64,000 nucleotides of DNA from Nocardiopsis alborubida (GTDB lineage: Bacteria > Actinomycetota > Actinomycetes > Streptosporangiales > Streptosporangiaceae). Below are positions 43,647-50,761 of this stretch, piece by piece; positions within the stretch are counted from its first letter, which is position 1; each line of letters begins with the position of its first letter. Where the stretch lies: positions 62,001 through 126,000 of the forward strand of contig NZ_JAAXPG010000006.1 in assembly GCF_012396365.1 (NCBI RefSeq), given 5' to 3'. Made by a program: the position numbers and the translations under genes. The notes under the pieces are model-generated. The model made no database searches. It had not been told where the DNA came from and saw only the letters and a list, made by a program, of their open reading frames with translations.

Positions 43647-44120
43647 TCAGGGCCGTCCGGTCACCGGAGCGCTCACCGGGCGCCAGGGCACGGGGCTGGA
43701 CATCACCATGGTGCTGGAGGGGCGCCCGTGCTCGGCGAGCCTGTCGATGACCTCCTCGAAGTGCTCCATGGAGCGGACCGCGATGAGCAGGACACAGCAG
43801 TCGTCGCCGGTCACCCGGTGCACCTGGAGGATCTCCGGCATCTCCAGCGAGGCCTCGTCGCGAAGCAGGCAGTGCGCGCCGAAGCACTCCATGCGCACCA
43901 GGGCGGTGACGGGAAGTCCGGCCGCGGCCGGGTCCACGTGCGCGTGGTAGCCGGTGATCACCCCGCGGTCGGTGAGGCGCCGTACGCGGTCGGCGACGGC
44001 GGGCGCCGACAGGTTCACCCGGCGGGACAGTTCGTTGAAGGACAGGCGCCCGTCCTGTTGGAGCTCGGCGAGGATGCGCTGGTCGACGCTGTCCAGCGGG
44101 GTTGCCAACCGTGATGCCAT
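43647..44120 (-). CDS. Lrp/AsnC family regulator, divergent from tryptophan dioxygenase
   Basis: Regulator of 157 aa. The N-terminal helix-turn-helix is LDSVDQRILAELQQDGRLSF then VNLSAPAVADRVRRLTDRGV; the C-terminal RAM ligand domain includes VTALVRMECFGAH and VTGDDCCVLLIAVRSMEHF. The ATG at 44120 has GGGAA 7 nt upstream; an in-frame TTG at 44135 is less likely. It is transcribed away from the tryptophan 2,3-dioxygenase gene, so control of tryptophan breakdown, with tryptophan or kynurenine as effector, is a reasonable inference. Confidence 0.93.
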   Translation of the reverse strand: MASRLATPLDSVDQRILAELQQDGRLSFNELSRRVNLSAPAVADRVRRLTDRGVITGYHAHVDPAAAGLPVTALVRMECFGAHCLLRDEASLEMPEILQVHRVTGDDCCVLLIAVRSMEHFEEVIDRLAEHGRPSSTMVMSSPVPWRPVSAPVTGRP

Positions 44121-44328
44121 GCTTTGCGTTCCCAAAGTCGAAAGTCACAATGTCTTGCGAATGCTAGGCCAATGTCCCCTTAGCGTGTCCGTCAGCCCTT
44201 CCTGTCCGGGGTGCGGGTGCCCGATGATGTCACCTCACGCGCCCGGCGGCCGTGCGCGGGGGCGGATCCCTCCGCCCGCGGCGCCGCTGACGCCCTGCCG
44301 TACACGCGATTCCGACAAGGGGTTCCGC
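44121..44328. promoter_or_regulatory. Divergent control region of Lrp and tryptophan catabolic genes
   Basis: An A/T-richer block at 44130-44190 holds two CAATGTC copies 22 bp apart and TTGCGAATGC. It is the only likely promoter-operator region for both directions. The exact start sites cannot be fixed by eye. Confidence 0.45.
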
Positions 44329-45216
44329 ATGCTCTCCACCACCGCCCAGCAGTGTCCGTACGCCGGTGACCCCGGTGGGGCCGAGGCGGCCCGGAGCGCC
44401 GGGGCCGACAGCCCGACCCTGTCCTTCGAGCGCGCGACCCCCTACGTCGACTACGCCGGGATCGACACCCTGCTGTCCCTCCAGAGGCCGCGCACCGCCG
44501 AGCCCGCCGAGCCCTCGTTCATCATCGCCACCCAGGTCATGGAGCTGCTGTTCGCCCTGGTGCAGGAGCGCTGGGAGGCCGCCCGCGACGCGCTGGAGTC
44601 CGACGACGTGCCCGGCGCCCTGGCCTGGCTGCGCCGCGCCCGCAACGCCCAGGACGTGCTCAACGACTCCTGGGGCCTGCTCGCCGACATGACGCCCACC
44701 GAGTTCAACCGCTTCCGCGACTCCTTCGGCGAGGCCTCGGGCTTCCAGTCCTACGGCTACCGCAAGCTGGAGTTCCTGCTCGGCAACAAGTCCGCCGCCA
44801 TGATCCGCCCGCACAAGGCCATGGACGGCGTCGTCGACGACCTCACCACCCTGCTGGAGCGTCCCGGGCTCTACGACGCGGCGCTGCGGCTGCTGCACCG
44901 CCGCGGCCTGCCGGTGCCCAAGGACCGCGTCGAGCGCGACTGGACCCTGTCCTACGAGGCCAGCCCCGGCGTGGAGGAGGCCTGGAAGGCCGTCTACGCC
45001 GACGACGTGCCCGGCAACGAGCTGTTCCTGCTGGCCGAGGCGCTGCTCGACGTCGCCGAGAGGGTCACCCGGTGGCGCCAGCGCCACCTGGTCGCCGTCA
45101 AGCGCACCCTGGGCGGAAGGCCCGGCAGCGGCGGCTCCAACGGCCTGAACTGGCTGGCGCGCAACGCCGAGCAGGACGTCTTCCCCGAGCTGTGGTCCCT
45201 CCGCAGTACCGTCTGA
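44329..45216 (+). CDS. kynA: Tryptophan 2,3-dioxygenase
   Basis: Heme dioxygenase of 295 aa that opens the indole ring of L-tryptophan to N-formylkynurenine. Family blocks: FIIATQVMELLFALV, FRDSFGEASGFQSYGYRKLEFLLGNK and the axial heme ligand His253 in WRQRHLVAVKRTLGG followed by GSGGSNGLNWL. The ATG at 44329 has AAGGGG upstream; earlier in-frame codons fall in the divergent promoter. The kynureninase gene begins 37 nt after its stop, so the two form an operon. A kynurenine formamidase gene, needed between the two steps, is not present in the window. Confidence 0.97.
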   Translation: MLSTTAQQCPYAGDPGGAEAARSAGADSPTLSFERATPYVDYAGIDTLLSLQRPRTAEPAEPSFIIATQVMELLFALVQERWEAARDALESDDVPGALAWLRRARNAQDVLNDSWGLLADMTPTEFNRFRDSFGEASGFQSYGYRKLEFLLGNKSAAMIRPHKAMDGVVDDLTTLLERPGLYDAALRLLHRRGLPVPKDRVERDWTLSYEASPGVEEAWKAVYADDVPGNELFLLAEALLDVAERVTRWRQRHLVAVKRTLGGRPGSGGSNGLNWLARNAEQDVFPELWSLRSTV

Positions 45217-45253
45217 CCCGTTCCCACCCGCTGCCACGAGGAAGCAGGACCCG

Positions 45254-46492
45254 ATGACCCCCGCCACCCGCGCGGAATGCGTCGCGCTCGACGCGGCCGA
45301 CCCCCTCGCCCCCTTCAGGGAGGAGTTCGTCCTCCCCGAGGGCGTGGTCTACCTGGACGGCAACTCGCTGGGCGCGCTTCCGCGCTCCACCCCCGGCCGG
45401 GTCGCCGACATGATCGAACGCGAGTGGGGGCGCGACCTCATCCGCAGCTGGAACGACGCCGGGTGGTGGGACAAGCCGCGCACCCTGGGCGCCAAGGTCG
45501 CGCCGCTGGTCGGCGCGGCGGCCGACGAGGTCGTCGTCGGCGACGGCACCTCGGCCAACCTGTTCAAGACCCTGGTCGCGGCGCTGCGCATGTCCGACCG
45601 TTCGGTGGTACTGGGCGAGGCGGGCAACTTCCCCACCGACCTGTACGTCGCCGAGGGCGCGGCCGCGCTGACGGGCGCCACCCAGAGGCGCGTGGACCCC
45701 GACGGTCCCGCGCTGGCCCGGGACCTGGAGCGGGGCGACGTCGCGGTCCTGCTGCTCAGCCACGTGGACTACCGCAGCGGCACCCTGCGCGACATGCCGG
45801 GCATCACCCGCCTGGCCCACGAGCACGGCGCCCTGGTGGTCTGGGACCTGTGCCACAGCGCGGGCGCGGTCCCGATCGACCTGTCCGGCAGCGGCGCCGA
45901 CTTCGCGGTGGGATGCACCTACAAGTACCTCAACGCGGGGCCGGGCGCCCCCGCGTTCCTGTACGCCGCCCGCCGCCACCACGCCGTGGCCGACCAGCCC
46001 CTGAGCGGCTGGCACGGGCACGCCCGCCCCTTCGACTTCACCGCGGACTACGAGCCCGCCGAGGGGGTGTCGCGCTTCCTGAGCGGTTCGCAGCCGCTGG
46101 TGGCCGACGCCGCCCTGGAGGCGAGCCTGGACGTGTGGGCCCGGGCGGACATGGGCCTGGTGCGCGCCAAGAGCCTGGCCATGACCGACCTGTTCCTGGA
46201 GCGCGCGGCTCAGGCGGGCATCTCCTCGATCACCCCGGCGGAGCACGCGCGGCGCGGCAGCCAGGTGGCCCTGGTGCAGCCGGAGGAGGGCGCCGGGTAC
46301 CCGATCGTGCAGGCGCTCATCGCGCGCGGTGTGATCGGCGACTTCCGAGCCCCCGACGTCATGCGGTTCGGGTTCACCCCGCTCTACCTGCGCTACGCGG
46401 ACGTGTGGGACGCCGCGCAGGCCCTGCTGGAGGTCGTGGAGACGGGGGAGTGGCGCCAGGAGCGCTTCGCCCGTCGCGGCCAGGTGACCTGA
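45254..46492 (+). CDS. kynU: Kynureninase
   Basis: PLP enzyme of 412 aa that cleaves kynurenine to anthranilate and alanine. The start is VYLDGNSLGALPRST, typical of the family; RSWNDAGWWDK and DGTSANLFKTL follow. PLP is held by Asp in WDLCHSAGA and bound to Lys224 in GCTYKYLNAGPGAPAF. It is co-transcribed with kynA and ends in a strong hairpin. Confidence 0.97.
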   Translation: MTPATRAECVALDAADPLAPFREEFVLPEGVVYLDGNSLGALPRSTPGRVADMIEREWGRDLIRSWNDAGWWDKPRTLGAKVAPLVGAAADEVVVGDGTSANLFKTLVAALRMSDRSVVLGEAGNFPTDLYVAEGAAALTGATQRRVDPDGPALARDLERGDVAVLLLSHVDYRSGTLRDMPGITRLAHEHGALVVWDLCHSAGAVPIDLSGSGADFAVGCTYKYLNAGPGAPAFLYAARRHHAVADQPLSGWHGHARPFDFTADYEPAEGVSRFLSGSQPLVADAALEASLDVWARADMGLVRAKSLAMTDLFLERAAQAGISSITPAEHARRGSQVALVQPEEGAGYPIVQALIARGVIGDFRAPDVMRFGFTPLYLRYADVWDAAQALLEVVETGEWRQERFARRGQVT

Positions 46493-46494
46493 GC

Positions 46495-46533
46495 CCGGCG
46501 GTCCGGCCCCACCCCCCGGGGCCGGACCGCCGG
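46495..46533 (+). terminator. Hairpin terminator after kynU
   Basis: Perfect 16-bp arms (46495-46510 and 46518-46533) around a 7-nt loop, beginning 2 nt after the kynU stop. Confidence 0.85.
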
Positions 46534-46942
46534 CCGGTCGCGGCCCCGGCCGTCGGACGGGCAGCCTTCCGGGGTTCCCCTGCCCGCGCCCGGGGCCGCC
46601 CCGGTCGCCGCTGACCGTTCCCGGGTGTGGGGATTGCGTGGTCCTGACCACATTCGTCGGTATCCGGTGCCTCCGCCGCCGCGACCCGTGGTCCGCGGCT
46701 CCCCGCACGGACCCGTGCCGCTTCGCGGCCGTCCTCGGCCGGGCGGGGCCGAAACTATGACGAGGGCCACGGAAGGCCCGTCCGTCATCCTCAGGTCGGT
46801 CCGTAAATCCCCTGCCAACGGGGCCTTTCGCGTTTTCGGCCCCTCGTGCGCCCTGTTTCGTAACGTATTGCGAGAGACACGCAAGGTCATTTTACCTGCG
46901 GGGATTGCGCGCTTTGCCTAAACGTGGGTTAGTGTCCTCGTG
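46534..46942. other. Gene-free stretch with promoter candidate
   Basis: No gene is supported. TTGCGC at about 46907 and TTAGTG at about 46930 with an 18-nt spacer could be the promoter of the structured leader that follows. A small dyad AGGT-CATTTT-ACCT lies near 46884. Confidence 0.35.
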
Positions 46943-47237
46943 ATCGGTTCGTTATTGCTGTTTGACGAACCGATGCCGAGCCCTTGACCGGCTGAGAGCC
47001 GCAAGGGAGTCGAGACCTCTTTCCCCGGGAACAGGGCCGCGCGAATCCACGCGCCTGCGCCAGCGGAGACGCCGAATCCCATCGGTACATCCCGTTCCCG
47101 CCCGCCACTCGCCGCCAGCGACGCGGGAGAACCCTGCCTTGACCACGCCCTCGCGGGGGCGCACCGAGCGTGCCCGCACGCCGGGTGAGTCATGCCCACG
47201 GTCTTCTCGGCCCTGTCGTCAACCTGGCTTCCTACTT
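46943..47237 (+). ncRNA. Structured 5' leader upstream of the RlpA-like gene
   Basis: Hairpins read directly: ATCGGTTCG/CGAACCGAT (46943-46951 and 46966-46974), a nested stem CCCTTG..CAAGGG with CGGCT..AGCCG inside (46981-47007), and GCGCG/CGCGC near 47040. The leader is roughly 295 nt. The run GCCGA, then GGGAAC, and the downstream cell-wall-type gene recall c-di-AMP (ydaO) leaders, but the conserved 3' boxes of that class were not found. Its identity is open. Confidence 0.4.
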
Positions 47238-48128
47238 ATGAGCAACGACACTCCCATTCAGCACGGCGAAGTCACCGCGACCTACTTCTGGGACGACGGT
47301 TCCGGCATCAACGGGGACACCGGAGCCCCCGCGGGCGGAGAACCCATGCAGAAGGGGCTCTTCTCCAGCCCCAGCTGGCCGCTCGGCACCGAGGGCTATG
47401 TCGTCCACGAGGGCAAGAAAGCCGAGTTCTTCATCGGAGACCGCGGCCCGGGCGCCCCCTCCGAGGGTTGTGACGTCCTCCTCGACATGGACGGCAAGAC
47501 CTTCGCCGAGATCACGGGCGAGACCTGGAACGACAGCAACTACACCGTCAGCGGTGGCAACGGCCACCTTGAGGTGGAGTACTACATCACCAAGTGGGGC
47601 GACGGCGCGGGCACCGAGGGCGCACCGCACCCCTTCCAGCAGCCCGGCAACAAGTGCGAGGACGCGGTCTCCCCGATCCCCGAGGACGCTCTCCCCGAGG
47701 AGGAGTCCTCGGAGCCGGAGGAGTCCGCCGAGGAGGGCGCGCAGAGGACCGAGGAGTCCGAGGAGCCCGCCCCGAAGAAGGCCGAGGGCGAGGCCGAGCA
47801 GAGCGCCAAGGAGGAGCCCGAGGAGGGCGCCGCCGAGGACGGGAGCGAGGACGGTGACGGCGGTGTGACCGCCGAGACCGCGGCCAACGACCTCTCCGGT
47901 TTCCAGCTCATGGGCTCCGACGGCGTCATCAGCGGCACCGGGCTGCTGGCCCTGGCCCTCATCCCGGCCGTCCTGCTCGCCGTGTTCTTCGCCTGGACCC
48001 GCCGCCCGTCCGGCGCCCACGCCGGAGCCGAGGACGACGGCGGAAGCCTGACGGACGCGAGCAGCGGCCGCCACGGTCTGAGCTCGCGGCTGAACTCCGT
48101 GATCGACCGGCTGCGCGGCGGGCGCTGA
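47238..48128 (+). CDS. RlpA/barwin-like double-psi beta-barrel protein with acidic linker and C-terminal membrane segment
   Basis: Protein of 296 aa. Residues about 8-125 look like a double-psi beta barrel (GEVTATYFWDD, then FFIGDRGPGAPSEGCDVLLDM and HLEVEYYITKWG), with two Cys that could form a disulfide. Residues about 150-220 are a Glu/Ala/Ser-rich linker. A membrane segment (about 232-256, GTGLLALALIPAVLLAVFFAW) and a basic tail follow. The barrel type is usual outside the cell, but no signal peptide is seen after the ATG at 47238 or in any upstream frame, and no clear RBS is present. The start is therefore uncertain. No LPXTG is present. Confidence 0.75.
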   Translation: MSNDTPIQHGEVTATYFWDDGSGINGDTGAPAGGEPMQKGLFSSPSWPLGTEGYVVHEGKKAEFFIGDRGPGAPSEGCDVLLDMDGKTFAEITGETWNDSNYTVSGGNGHLEVEYYITKWGDGAGTEGAPHPFQQPGNKCEDAVSPIPEDALPEEESSEPEESAEEGAQRTEESEEPAPKKAEGEAEQSAKEEPEEGAAEDGSEDGDGGVTAETAANDLSGFQLMGSDGVISGTGLLALALIPAVLLAVFFAWTRRPSGAHAGAEDDGGSLTDASSGRHGLSSRLNSVIDRLRGGR

Positions 48129-48176
48129 CCCGCACCCGGGCAGCCCACCAGCCGGGACACGGGTCCCGGTGCACCG

Positions 48177-48208
48177 CGGGGGCCGCGGCCGACCGGCCGC
48201 GGCCCCCG
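48177..48208 (+). terminator. Hairpin terminator after the RlpA-like gene
   Basis: Perfect 14-bp GC arms (48177-48190 and 48195-48208) with loop GACC, about 50 nt after the stop codon. Confidence 0.8.
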
Positions 48209-48765
48209 TTCGCGTCCGCGGCGCCGTGCGAACCGGCGCGCCCCGCGGGAAACCCCGTCCGGGTCCGCGGACGTGCTGGCCCTGGGCCGGGGACTCCTGC
48301 CCGGGGTTGTGGACGGGCCGCCGGTCGCCGTTGACCGTGTCGGCCCGTCCGCCCCGCGGGCGCGCCGACACGGGGTCCGCGCGCCCTGTCCCGTGCCGTG
48401 GCCCCTCGGTCCGGCGTCCGTGTCCGCCGTCCCGGCGGCGCCGTCGCCGCCCGCGGATCCGGAGCCCTCCCGCGTCCGCGGCACGGAGGTCCGTATCGGA
48501 TGCTCGTTGTTCAGGCCTCCCGCGGTCCGGGGACCGGGGCGGGGCACCGGAAGCTGTCGCGGTGGACGGGGAACAGCCGGTCCTGTCGGTCGAAGCGGCG
48601 GCCGACGACCCCGGCGCGGTGGAGGCCGGCGAGCCGGGTGCGGTCGGGAGCGGTGGACCGCGGGTGTTCCACACGCCGGCCGTGCCGGTCCGCGAGGCGC
48701 ACCGGCTCCGTCGGGGGGAGTGGAGGAGCCGGGTCGGATCGCTCATCGGTGTGCTTCATGTCTTG
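48209..48765. other. Gene-free stretch
   Basis: GC-rich and without a credible gene on either strand; translations are Arg/Pro/Gly-rich and lack start signals. Confidence 0.4.
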
Positions 48766-48790
48766 AATATGAGGTGAATTACCCCATATT
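48766..48790. promoter_or_regulatory. Dyad operator candidate upstream of the Lrp gene
   Basis: AATATGAGGT and ACCCCATATT are inverted copies (9 of 10 match) around GAATT. The site is A/T-rich in a GC-rich setting and lies 104 bp before the Lrp-family gene, as expected for an autoregulatory site. Confidence 0.55.
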
Positions 48791-48893
48791 GTCGAGAAGT
48801 CCATCCGGATACTGGACGAACTGCTCAGTAGTGCGGTGCGGCGACCCGGATGTTCTCCGTCGATGATCGTGTGAGCGGTATGAGGTAAGACAC

Positions 48894-49331
48894 ATGGCCG
48901 TGCAGTTGGACGACACCGACCGCCGCATCATCTCCCTGCTCCGCGACGACGGGCGCATGTCCATCCGCGCGGTCGCCGAACAGGCGCACATCTCCCGCGC
49001 CAACGCCTACTCGCGCCTCGAACGCCTGCGCACGGAGGGCGTCATCCGCGGCTTCACCGCCGTCATCGACCCCGAGAAGTACGGCACCGCCCTGTCGGCC
49101 TACGTGTCCGTGCGCATCGAGCAGCACTCCTGGGAGCGTTTCCGCGGCTACCTGCGCGACATCCCCGAGGTCGACCACGCCGCCCTCGTCTCCGGGGACG
49201 TGGACCTGCTCCTGCTGGTCCGCGTCGCCGACGCCGCGGCCCTGCGCACCTTCGTCCTCGAACGCCTCCAGCGCATCCCCGAGGTCAAGAGCACGCAGAC
49301 CATGTTCATCCTCGACGAGCCGCCGCTCTAG
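48894..49331 (+). CDS. Lrp/AsnC family regulator (BkdR-like)
   Basis: Regulator of 145 aa with the Lrp helix-turn-helix (LDDTDRRIISLLRDDGRMSI, then AHISRANAYSRLERLRTEGV) and RAM domain (ALSAYVSVRIEQHSWERF, VSGDVDLLLLVRV, VKSTQTMFILDE). The sequence resembles BkdR, the regulator of branched-chain keto-acid dehydrogenase genes, but no such operon is in the window. GAGG precedes the ATG by 11 nt. A dyad upstream may be its own binding site. Confidence 0.93.
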   Translation: MAVQLDDTDRRIISLLRDDGRMSIRAVAEQAHISRANAYSRLERLRTEGVIRGFTAVIDPEKYGTALSAYVSVRIEQHSWERFRGYLRDIPEVDHAALVSGDVDLLLLVRVADAAALRTFVLERLQRIPEVKSTQTMFILDEPPL

Positions 49332-49347
49332 ACGGGGCCGACGGGAA

Positions 49348-49385
49348 AGGGCCGCCGCCCCGGGAAACGGCCCTTGGGGCGGCGC
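49348..49385 (+). terminator. Two overlapping, mutually exclusive hairpins
   Basis: Stem A: AAGGGCCG (49348-49355) with CGGCCCTT (49369-49376). Stem B: CGCCGCCCC (49354-49362) with GGGGCGGCG (49377-49385). They share bases at 49354-49355, so full forms cannot coexist. The simplest role is termination of the Lrp gene. Confidence 0.5.
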
Positions 49386-49397
49386 GGGAAAGGCTCC

Positions 49398-49403
49398 TAT
49401 TCT
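49398..49403 (+). promoter_or_regulatory. Candidate -10 element of the PhzF-family gene
   Basis: TATTCT lies 6 nt before the ATG at 49410 and there is no RBS, so a leaderless transcript is likely. Confidence 0.55.
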
Positions 49404-49409
49404 GGCCCC

Positions 49410-50201
49410 ATGCCTGAGTACCGCGTGGTCGACGCCTTCACCGACCGGCCCCTGGCCGGGAACCCCGCCGCCGTCCTGGTCCTGGACGAGACCTACTCCG
49501 ACGACTGGGCCCAGGGTGTGGCCGCCGAGTTCAACCTGTCCGAGACCGCCTTCGTCCGGCCCGTGCACGAGTCCGGGGCCGACTACGAACTGCGCTGGTT
49601 CACCCCCACCGTCGAGGTCGACCTGTGCGGACACGCCACCCTGGCCACCGCGCACACCCTGTCCGAACTCGGCGTTCCCGGCCCCTACCGCTTCACCACC
49701 CACAGCGGCGTCCTCACCGTCACCGAGCGGGACGGACGGCTGTGGATGGACTTCCCCGCCGCGTGGCCCAAGCGCGTCGAGGAACCCGAGGGGCTGGCCG
49801 AGGCCCTGGGCTCGCGCCCCCTGTGGACCGGACTGGGCCTCGGGGGAGAGGACCTGCTGGTCGAGCTCGCCGACGAGGACGCCGTGCGCGGGCTGCTGCC
49901 CGACATCGCCGCTCTGGGGCGGATGCCGTACCACCTGGTCATCGTCACCGCCCGGGCCGACGAGGGCCCCGACTTCGTCTCCCGCGTCTTCGGCCCCAAC
50001 GTCGGCGTGCCCGAGGACCCGGTCACCGGCAGGGCGCACACCGTGCTCACCCCGTTCTGGGCCGACCGCCTGGGCCGCAGCGCGCTGAGCGCGCACCAGG
50101 CCTCCGCGCGCGGCGGCGACCTGCTGGTGGAGGAGCGCAACGGGCGCGTGCTGATCGGCGGTGAGGCGGTCACCGTGGCCACCGGCACGCTGTACCTCTA
50201 G
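49410..50201 (+). CDS. PhzF family isomerase-like protein
   Basis: Protein of 263 aa with the two-fold diaminopimelate-epimerase-like fold of PhzF proteins: VVDAFTDRPLAGNPAAVLVLD, the catalytic Glu in NLSETAFV, LRWFTPTVEVDLCGHATLATAH and the second-half motif PEDPVTGRAHTVLTPFWADR. Family members isomerise small amines or acids; only some make phenazines, and no phenazine genes are here. Single gene, probably leaderless. Confidence 0.94.
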   Translation: MPEYRVVDAFTDRPLAGNPAAVLVLDETYSDDWAQGVAAEFNLSETAFVRPVHESGADYELRWFTPTVEVDLCGHATLATAHTLSELGVPGPYRFTTHSGVLTVTERDGRLWMDFPAAWPKRVEEPEGLAEALGSRPLWTGLGLGGEDLLVELADEDAVRGLLPDIAALGRMPYHLVIVTARADEGPDFVSRVFGPNVGVPEDPVTGRAHTVLTPFWADRLGRSALSAHQASARGGDLLVEERNGRVLIGGEAVTVATGTLYL

Positions 50202-50348
50202 GTTCCGACCGGGCCCAGCGGGCCGCCCCGGAGCGCCGAGCCGACCGTGCGGGCCGCGGTGTCCGGCGGACGCCGGATGCGGGCGCGGGGAAGGAGGAAT
50301 CCGGGTTTCCCCCTCACCGGGCCCCGAGTTCCGGTAGAACTGGTCCGA

Positions 50349-50379
50349 GGCACCTCCCCACCCCTCCCGGGGAGGTGCC
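50349..50379 (+). terminator. Hairpin terminator
   Basis: GGCACCTCCCC (50349-50359) pairs with GGGGAGGTGCC (50369-50379) over 11 bp, loop 9 nt. Confidence 0.7.
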
Positions 50380-50511
50380 CGCCGCGGTCCCCCCGGCACA
50401 CCCCCTTGGTATCGGGGGCCGCGGCGCACCCCCCGGAAGACCGGCCCCGCCGCCCCAGCGGGGCCGGTCCTCTCCGGCGGACGGCCACCGTCTCCGGGAC
50501 TGTCGGCGGAG

Positions 50512-50556
50512 CCGGCCCACCCGGCCCACCCGGCCCACCCGGGCCACCCGGCCCAC
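50512..50556. repeat. Tandem 9-bp repeat (5 copies)
   Basis: CCGGCCCAC is repeated five times without spacers; the fourth copy differs by one base. Confidence 0.85.
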
Positions 50557-50761
50557 AGGCGGACCCCGGGGCCGTGGACCTCCGCCCCCGGCGACGGGTC
50601 GTGGCCCAGCCACGGCACCCCGCCGTCGAGGGGGCCGAGCCAGTCGCACCAGCCCTCGCCCCGGACAGGGCGGACGCGGTTGTCCACAGGTCCTCCGCGA
50701 CGGATCCGCCAAACGCCTAACCTGGCCGGAGCAGAGGAAACGACGTCTGGGGGACAGAGCG

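Larger units (their letters stand above)
50202..50761. other. Intergenic region with hairpin and 9-bp repeats
   Basis: No gene is supported. It contains a terminator hairpin at 50349-50379, five copies of a 9-bp repeat at 50512-50556, and TAACCT at about 50716 as a possible -10 element of the ATPase gene with a leader near 40 nt. Confidence 0.4.

Noticed and set aside
46625-46921. A 98-residue open frame upstream of the RlpA-like gene
   Set aside because: No RBS or family feature; Pro/Arg-rich start and it overlaps the likely promoter region.
46943-47237. Confident ydaO (c-di-AMP) riboswitch
   Set aside because: Only short features agree. The conserved 3' boxes were not found by eye, so it is reported only as a structured leader.
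48209-48765. Possible small genes on either strand
   Set aside because: Several frames of 70-200 codons are open, but all have compositional bias of antisense or non-coding GC-rich DNA and no start signal.
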